Assembly (NCBI GenBank): GCA_030407315.1
Contig: JALQPE010002612.1
Coordinates: forward strand, 1-37,337
DNA length: 37,337 bases
Source: Asparagopsis taxiformis
Taxonomy: Eukaryota > Rhodophyta > Florideophyceae > Bonnemaisoniales > Bonnemaisoniaceae
Direction of reading: 5' to 3'
Shown: positions 30,850 through 37,337 of the stretch, piece by piece
Layout of the letters: every line of letters starts with the position of its first letter
How positions within the stretch are numbered: position 1 is the stretch's first letter
Notes under the pieces: model-generated
Database searches by the model: none
Seen by the model: only the letters and a program-made list of their open reading frames with translations
What the model was told of the DNA's origin: nothing
Program-made: the position numbers and the translations under genes

Positions 30850-33830
30850 ATGAACTCCGCCAAAGAACACTTCTCGAGTCTGCTCCAGGGTGCAACTGTC
30901 CAGGCTTTGGACCCGATGGCATGCATTCCCTTCACTAGGATAAGAAATATTGTGGATGGATGTGTGGATGTTCTTTGCAGAATCTTCGAAAGTGCAGGAG
31001 GAATAACTACCGGAGGATCGATGGCATACGTATTGAAGCTGGAAGGAGTTTATGTGTCATACCCCCTTGATTATTTCAGGGAGAAACTGGGTAGTGAAGA
31101 AGAAGCTGGAAAGGAAGTGAACAAGAGGAATGAATGGTACGGAGTCGTAGATGGAGAGCATCGCGCAAGTGCTTTACAGAGGCTTATTTGTAAGGATCCA
31201 GAGAAATGGGCTGATTTACATGGACAGTTCATGTTCTCAATACAACAGCTTCGATTGCCTCACTTCGAGCTTTCGCAAGAGCTTGTAACCAGAAGAATGT
31301 TGAAGATTTCGTAGTTGTTCCAACTCAGTACGATGTTCTTCGAAATCTCAAACAGGACTATATTACCTTGAGTGCAAAACTAAACAGGAGTGCGAGACCC
31401 ATCGAGCTTGCTGTTTTTTATTCTGGGAGCAAAGAAGCTTGCACATCGACTACAAAACAATTGGCTGCTTGTGTCATTAGACTTCCTCAGAGTGTGATTG
31501 ATACACTCGGTGAGATAATGAACGAAGAGAATGAAGAGGTGGCCACTCAGATTCAGGCAAAGATAAATTCGAAACAGAAAAAATGTGCAGCTGTCGACTA
31601 TAGACTGTATCGCAACTTGATAACTTCTTCTACTTTGAAAGGATCTACGCCATTTATGAATGCTGAAGGCAAAGATGGAGAAACTTCTCAGTTGAACGCC
31701 TTGTGGCGCATTAAGGAAATATCAAGATCATCAGGTTTCGGTCCAACTAAAGCATCTGTTTTGACGGAGCAGTTCCTAGCTGCTGCTGCTGCGTTACAGG
31801 AAGTGAAGAAGTTCGAAAGGATTATGGAAACATCTGTGTGGCCCAAGGAAATGGAGGTCATGAAAAGAAATGCTGAACGCACTCAACTGTTCGATGAAGA
31901 AATTTCCGCCAACTTCGGCAATGACCTGGAGCCGCTAGTCTCCTTTTTCAATGCTTTCAAAATAGCTTGCCCTGCAGTTGCAAGCCAGAAGCTGCACAAA
32001 TTCAAGGGAACAAGCGAATCTAATGGTATGAATAGAATGTCTTCCTGCACTGAAACAGAGAGAACCTCCAGAATCCAAGATCTGTCTTGTGCTGATCAAG
32101 ACCCCCTGACTAGAAAAGAAATGGAAAGCTTTGATGATATTCACTCGAGCTGTAAAGATCTCGAGGAACCAATCTGTGAACGAAGAATCGGTTCAAAAGG
32201 GAGTCCAATAACTAACTTGCCTTCTTTCGAATCCCCCGAAGAAGGTGCTTCACTACATGAAAGTGGCAAAAGATGTGAGTCAGGACTCCAACAAGACAGT
32301 TTTGCACCAGAGGAACAAGATTCTGTATCTCTTGACGGAGATAAAAATTTGGACTTCATACTGGAAGAAGCTGGGATACACTGCTACGCGATGGAGTGGC
32401 AAAAGTTCGAAAAGAATTGTGCGCTGTACGAGAGAATGAAGGGGAATGTATCTACAATTCTAACTGATCCTCCATACTCTTTGCAATCAGTTTCAGCTTC
32501 TGGTGCTGGCAGTAACTACGATGACTTTCTTGATGACAAAGAAATCAATGATTTTTCGCAATTCGCCAGGAGGGTTCTCGCTCCAGAGGGATCAGTAGTT
32601 ATGTTTACAAGCTGGCAGACTTTTCCAAGATGGTCGGCGTCCTTCTCTAGCAATGGATTCCAGGTTTTGAACTACCCAATTGTCGTTGCAAAAGACACTA
32701 AGACGTTAAGAAGAAATGGAAGACTGAAGATGCCACAGAATGCAGTCGATTATGTTTTACTGGCATATGCACCTGGAAAGGGTAGAACTTCATCTCGTTC
32801 AATTGACTTTGAATGCCCATACCAGTTGATTCAATGTTCACACAGTCGCAAGTTCAATACCATAGACAATGTTCCTGTTCCATCGGCGAAGTTGCAGCAA
32901 GGCCGTTCAAGGAGAATAGTTAGGGTGGAGGAAAAGAATGTTGATCTAATTCAGGAACTGCTCACTTCATTTTGCCCACCAGGAGGGCTCGTATGTGATC
33001 CATTCGCAGGAACATTGACGACAGCGATAGCCTGTATACATACATCTCGGGAAGCTATCGTAATTGAGAAAGACCACATTTGCATGAACTTGGCGAAAGA
33101 ACGACTCTCCAAAATTGCTTCAAATGTTTTAGCGAAGAGGAGCAGGCTAACAACTGTGCTTGAACAAGCACCAGAACTGGAACTACGCTCGAAATCGAAT
33201 GTTGATGAAGAGAATCTGAAGGGTATTGAACCCTCGGACGCTATGCACAGCGATCAAACTCCAGCAAATGATCCCGAAGGTGCTGCATCACCACATTCTC
33301 AAAATAGTCAGCAAGAGAGGGAGGTAAATGACCCTCACGAGGATATCAGAATTCCTGTTGAGTCACCTAACCAAGAATCTCCAGGCAGTCATGTAGACGT
33401 TGACTCTGCTAAGGCAACCAAGAGGAGCAATATTTCTCATGAGCACAGAAATAAGACCGTTCGACAAAGCAAGAGGCTGAAAAAAGACAATACTAAACAG
33501 GAGAATGCAAGGAACAAATCGGTGAAGCGAATTATGTCGACAAAGAATGTACAACAAAGTGGCCCGCCACAACCATGTACCAATCAAAATGAAAGCAGTT
33601 TTGCAGAACTCAGCAGCTCAAACTGTAGCAGAACAAACTGCATTCTCGGTAACCGATGTGATGTCCTATCTCTGATGCCAGTCGGAGAGGTAGCAATGAC
33701 AAGCCACAGGTGCGATTTCTGCAAGAAACATATTCATACACCATGTGAATATGGCAGACGTGTTCTTGGTCTCAGAGACCGATGTGAGCAGTGGGCCTGT
33801 TCCAAAGAATGTTTCGATCTGAGCTCATAG
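30850..33830 (+). CDS. ParB + DNA methyltransferase with C-terminal Cys/His domain, split by one frameshift
   Basis: A ParB-like module starts at MNSAKEHFSS (30850; in-frame alternatives 30814 and 30628) and carries YGVVDGEHRASALQRLI (31135-31186). Its frame stops at 31314, while the next frame is already coding-like (CNQKNVEDFVVVPTQYDVLR), so one frameshift lies at about 31215-31300. The 820-codon part, counted from 31368, has TILTDPPYSLQ (motif IV, DPPY 367-370). LVCDPFAGTLTTAIAC (motif I) lies at 541-556. This is the beta-class order IV..I, with FNTIDNVPVPSAK between, similar to FTNAIDNVPRLSAG in the gene at 16817-20293. DPPY favours N6-adenine as target. A long polar linker (600-740) holds RQSKRLKKD. 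The tail CDFCKKHIHTPCEYG..CEQWACSKEC (782-815) is a probable PHD/treble-clef-like zinc module, in the position where the other gene has SET. Complete gene about 993 aa. Confidence 0.78.
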
Positions 33831-34110
33831 ATTGGAATTCTACATTCCGAAAAATTTCTCCTCCTCGTATCATAAGCTCTCAGTTTAGCTTTACATATTG
33901 ACCCAAGTAGCTCTCATGTGTGATGTTCTCTGAGCCGTTCCAGAAGCGAAGGATTTCAGTTTCTATATCAAAATAGATGTAGGAAGAGAAATAATCTCAT
34001 CCTTTTATCGGACAAATCTTTGTAATAGCAGTGGAGCTGTTCGGATTGATAAATTGATCTCATCAGTCACGTAATCCCCCAGGGTTCTGTTACCTAACTT
34101 CGTCTCTTCA

Positions 34111-35382
34111 ATGGCAGAGCCATGGCACTGCGGAAATCTAATCGGCCATGCGAATGGCGGCGGGAATTTCTACAACGCTCATGCCGCTCTATTCCGATAT
34201 TTGTATCCAAACGGAGAACTTCCGGGTATGTTCTGGCGACTTTGCTACGGAAACATTGTTCACAACTCTCCTTATCGCGTCACATGGGCGCAATCCATAC
34301 TTCAGTTAACGTTTCTAGGGGGCGAACACTCATCAGAAGCCGAGTCTCCGCAGAGTCTACCTGAAGCTCTTCGGCCTCATTTCAAACTTTCATACTATTC
34401 CACGAGAAGAGGATTTCTTGTCGCGCGATCAAGTTTTTCCGAGCTGACGACTTACATGCATTTCGATGACAGACCAGATGCATTTCTTGTCGGACATGAC
34501 AACGCTGATCGAGGCGTTTTTACGTTTTCAGCGCAGCTATATACATGGGCTGTTGAATTTCCATGGGCGCGAAATTTAGACTTGAGAAGACACAGGTTTT
34601 TAACCTAGATGGACTGGCTCAAGTTCTGAAAGCACGATCCGTCAAAATGATCAAGGTGCAAGATTTCGGAAACATTTTACTTGCTTCGGCAGATCTTCCG
34701 TATGCATACAATGTGCAATGGTCTTCGGGAAGTCATCAATCGGCCACTCGGATAAGCAACACAGTGCATTGGCAAATGGAAGTGCAACGGAAGAGTCAGT
34801 ATAATTTGTTGTGTATCGAGCGTATCGCACGCAAGCTCTTGAGCACATTGTGCGATCCATGGCCCTTGTTCGATCCAATGACGTCGGCTATGGGTTCATT
34901 GTGGACAGTGTCGACGCTGGTGAAGGTTCACACGCGTTTGAATCGTACTTTATACTTAACGAAGACTTAAATGTTGAGGATGGAATTTGCAGTGGGAATC
35001 AATGCTTGATAACGTTGAATGTAGAGGAATCTGGATGGATTGATGTGAATGTTTTAACGATTGGTGAAGATGTTTCATATCGACTGGAAACGTTTGGTGA
35101 TAGTGACGAACATTCAGGAATTTCATCAAGAGTACCCGAGAACAATCAGAGGAAATTTGGATAGTCTTTTATCCAGATGTATCTACATCCGGTGACTTTG
35201 ACTTGCAACGTCTCGACGACGGTAGTGTGAAAATTTCAACAGCAGATGGTAAACAAATTCTGCACCTCGACCCAGAGAATCATTCTGTAACACATGGTAG
35301 AATGCCAACACCGGCTCCATCAACAACGACTACAATGCATCCATCATCATCTTCGACGACAACTTTGCCGGTTATGAATTAA
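34111..35382 (+). pseudogene. Heparinase II/III-like (polysaccharide-lyase superfamily) gene fragment, frameshifted
   Basis: ATG at 34111 opens WHCGNLIGHANGGGNFYNAH and AALFRYLYPNGELPGMFWR, then RRGFLVARSSFSELTTYMHF, DDRPDAFLVGHDNADRGVF and TWAVEFPW. The H-F-D-x-R-P-D-A-F segment and later 'ALVRS..YGFIVD' resemble the beta-sandwich region of heparinase II/III-like proteins. The reading moves frame near 34600 (NLDGLAQVLKARSVKMIKVQ, DFGNILLASADLPYAYNVQW), near 34830 (SMALVRSNDVGYGFIVDSVD, SHAFESYFIL) and near 35150 (EEIWIVFYPDVSTSGDFDLQ, ISTADGKQILHLDPENHSVT). It ends in a Thr/Ser-rich tail and stops at 35382. Members of this family are longer at the N-terminus, so the 5' half is also missing. 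Family assignment is by motif memory and moderately secure. Confidence 0.5.
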
Positions 35383-36720
35383 TAAGCTTTTCCAACGCAA
35401 ACTTCAACGTTAAAAATCCCGACGCCAACGACCCTGCCATTAGAACCGCTCCGACTCGAATTTGACAGACGACCACAAATTTGTCTTGGACGATCCACGA
35501 CGGATCGTGCACAGTTTATGCACGGGACATCTTACGCACGCCAAGTCCCCTTCAATTTCACGCCATCCACGCGATAGGCGTCGTAACGGAGCGAATTGTT
35601 CAATAGTTGTTTCGACGATACACGAGCGGCGATGCAGATGGCACCACAGACACCACAGATGTAGTCACAGCGCTTGCATCGCCTTCTTCATTGCCAGTTG
35701 CTACGTCGCCCATGGAATCTATGCAGATAACTTCAACGATTTCGATCGCGGTTGAAGATGAACGGAAGGGTGTGCAATGGGGGAGATTTCTGCATGAAAC
35801 GGACGCACCGTTTCAGATTTTGTTTGTTGTGCGTGGAAAATCGGACACCATGCGTGGATTACGGGATTTATTCTCAGCATGTTCCAGAGAAACAACGGTT
35901 CGTACAGAGTTCAAATTATTCGATTGTCGCGAAGGGTACACAGAGAGACGATGTGAACAAATTGAATCAAAACAGGACCAAAACCGATGTCGAGCGTATG
36001 CGCAAATGAAAAGGCAGCAAGAATATTATCTAGATGTTTACATGTTTGGTCTGCCAATCGCCGCCAACGATGCACAATTTGGGCCGAGATTTGCGCACCT
36101 CCTTGCGAAAGACTTTGCGAAACTCAGCGCGAATTGGTTGCTAGAAGAAACGAATCGCCGCTACCGAGCTCACCAGTCATATTGGTGGTATGTTCGGCCA
36201 GAAAGCGTGCGACGCGCATCCATGGGACGACAATTCTAAAGAGCGGCCCGATTCGCCGACGCCGCTTCTCAAACGGACGTACACGCATACGAAACGATTG
36301 TTCATCTGCTTTTTTGCGTGGTTATGCATAAAATTCTTGAAGGGCTTCGTGGGTTGCAGGAGACGCACCAGAATTATCGTGTACAGCATGTGCGAATTTT
36401 AGGACTTCCGTTGCAGTTGCTGTAGCTCCTTCGGAGCGCGTTGAATGAGATAGCCTTTCGCAACCATGAGCATGTCGTCGATATTGGTGAATAAGGAGGT
36501 GCTGAACGTTACAGTTTCGACGTCCATGAGCATTACTCGTAGGTCGCTGCGTGCACAAGATGATTTACGTTGCGGGGAATTGATAATTGCTTTCTCAGAT
36601 AGCGCTGCATTCGCACGATGCAGAAACACAAATATGGTAGATGGTTCTTCCAGCACACTGTGTACACTCATACACTATGAGCAGTACCTTGGAACGACAA
36701 TCGTCAAAATTGATCTGGAA
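35383..36720 (+). pseudogene. Degraded coding remnants 3' of the heparinase-like fragment
   Basis: Protein-like stretches occur in changing frames: a Thr/Pro-rich piece (35395-35570, TLKIPTPTTLPLEPLRLEFD) and a 35607-36239 frame (first ATG 35712). The latter has WGRFLHETDAPFQILFVVRG, MRGLRDLFSACSRE, DCREGYTERRCEQIE and FAHLLAKDFAKLSANWLLEE. Then come AYETIVHLLF..MHKILEGLRGLQETHQ (36290-36360) and 36466-36732 (ILVNKEVLNVTVSTS, CGELIIAFSDSAAFARC). The Thr/Ser-rich linkers and shared strand suggest the C-terminal part of the gene starting at 34111, or a second relic. I recognise no family. Confidence 0.3.
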
Positions 36721-36929
36721 AATAGAAAATAGACGGCAGATCATACATGCGTTTCGGCAATACTAACAATGCACCAATCGATGTACGATCGTACTGTGCC
36801 TTCGACCACGTTTCACACATGGCCAGTGCATGTCACTATTGACAACTGCGCCACAGATTGACAACTTAGGTAATTCTGTTCTAATTTTTTATTCTTTTCT
36901 GCTAGTATACTGTGTTAATTGTGGAAGTA

Positions 36930-37337
36930 CACCAGCGACGGAGGGTCGGCAACGGGCAAACACATCGGTGGAGATGACTGGCCTTTCCCAAGTGGGATCA
37001 TCCCATAGCGGGTCCAAGCTTCCCTAGCTACCTTCATGGGTCTAGTAGCCGGCTCAGCAGAGCTACCATGACGGTGCGCGAACACGCGATAATCATCGCC
37101 GTCACCTGACGCCCCATCTTCGGGAAGTAACCCTAGCGTGCGAACGCATATGATGCTCATAGCTACCCGTATCGGGACGTGGAGGGTACGCAAACCAGCG
37201 TGACCGAACCATCGGTAGATCCGCTACGGAGCCTTGGTATGATCCCTCTTTGAACAAGCGACGATTATACGTTCGACGTAAAGCGCATCTCCGGGATGGA
37301 GCAGGAAAGTCCTGTCGCTACATAGCGTATGGGGACA
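36930..37337. other. Unrecognised compact block at the right edge
   Basis: From about 36930 the sequence changes character: richer in GC, with fewer homopolymers and frequent CG and GTA/TAGC words, unlike the AT-rich spacer before it. A 92-codon minus-strand frame (37193-36915, with ARTRYGMIPLGKG-type text) is open but shows no domain. It could be the start of another repeat family or a structured noncoding sequence. The window ends inside it. Confidence 0.3.

Noticed and set aside
2641..33830. Bacterial or phage origin of the window itself, suggested by ParB and DNA methyltransferase domains
   Set aside because: The SET domain, PRMT5, Tnp2/DUF7869 transposases, large noncoding spacers, low-complexity nuclear linkers and lack of operons indicate eukaryotic nuclear DNA. 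A prokaryotic source applies at most to ancestral domains.
1..37337. tRNA, rRNA or other standard RNA genes
   Set aside because: I looked for cloverleaf-type and conserved rRNA segments on both strands and saw none that I could support.

Overview
The window is eukaryotic nuclear DNA from a repeat-rich, gene-poor region. Supporting signs are a SET domain, nuclear-localisation-like KKRRR and KRRK patches, good Kozak-type starts, a PRMT5 relic, DDE transposases, long noncoding spacers and the absence of operons or Shine-Dalgarno sites. Reading frames are long and I found no convincing introns. A compact, intron-poor genome such as a red alga would fit, but I cannot fix the lineage from sequence alone.

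Layout. 1-943 (-): broken 5' end of a ParB-domain gene. 1274-1595, 2138-2419, 6560-7103 and 16084-16540: four copies of a foldback element built from nested palindromes. 2641-5888 (-): ParB domain plus 2OG-oxygenase-like domain, split by one frameshift. 7224-11027 (-): intact Tnp2/Plavaka-like DDE transposase. 11990-12124: 135-base hairpin. 12839-13775: 35-base tandem array followed by ACTGTC/GACAGT palindromes. 13868-15607 (+): second copy of the oxygenase-like domain. 16817-20293 (-): ParB + DNA methyltransferase + SET in one frame, interrupted by a single TGA. 20797-22157 (+) and 22433-23959 (-): convergent pair of unknown nuclear-type proteins. 24499-24867: second ACTGTC/GACAGT cluster, ending in the same 14-mer as the first. 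24928-25317 (+): small membrane protein. 25489 to about 27480 (-): PRMT5 pseudogene. 27500-29684 (-): DUF7869-type putative transposase with frameshifts. 30850-33830 (+): second ParB + DNA methyltransferase gene with a Cys/His tail in place of SET. 34111-36720 (+): degraded heparinase-like gene and further remnants. 36930-37337: unrecognised compact block.

Most interesting content. Four loci carry related chromatin or DNA-modification modules. Three have an N-terminal ParB/sulfiredoxin-fold domain with a D-G-[SAE]-H-R signature and the fourth has a frameshifted one. The effectors are a beta-class DNA methyltransferase plus SET (DNA and protein methylation in one chain), the same methyltransferase with a zinc-binding tail, and an oxygenase-like double-stranded beta-helix. 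They sit among transposases and palindromic repeats, so the simplest reading is a mobile-element-borne chromatin-modification toolkit. ParB-methyltransferase fusions are known in phages and bacteria, so ancestral capture from that source is plausible. Mobility and function are inference. Most genes carry frameshifts or stops. Several lesions lie in homopolymers, so assembly error and true decay must be separated gene by gene; the PRMT5 copy is clearly dead.
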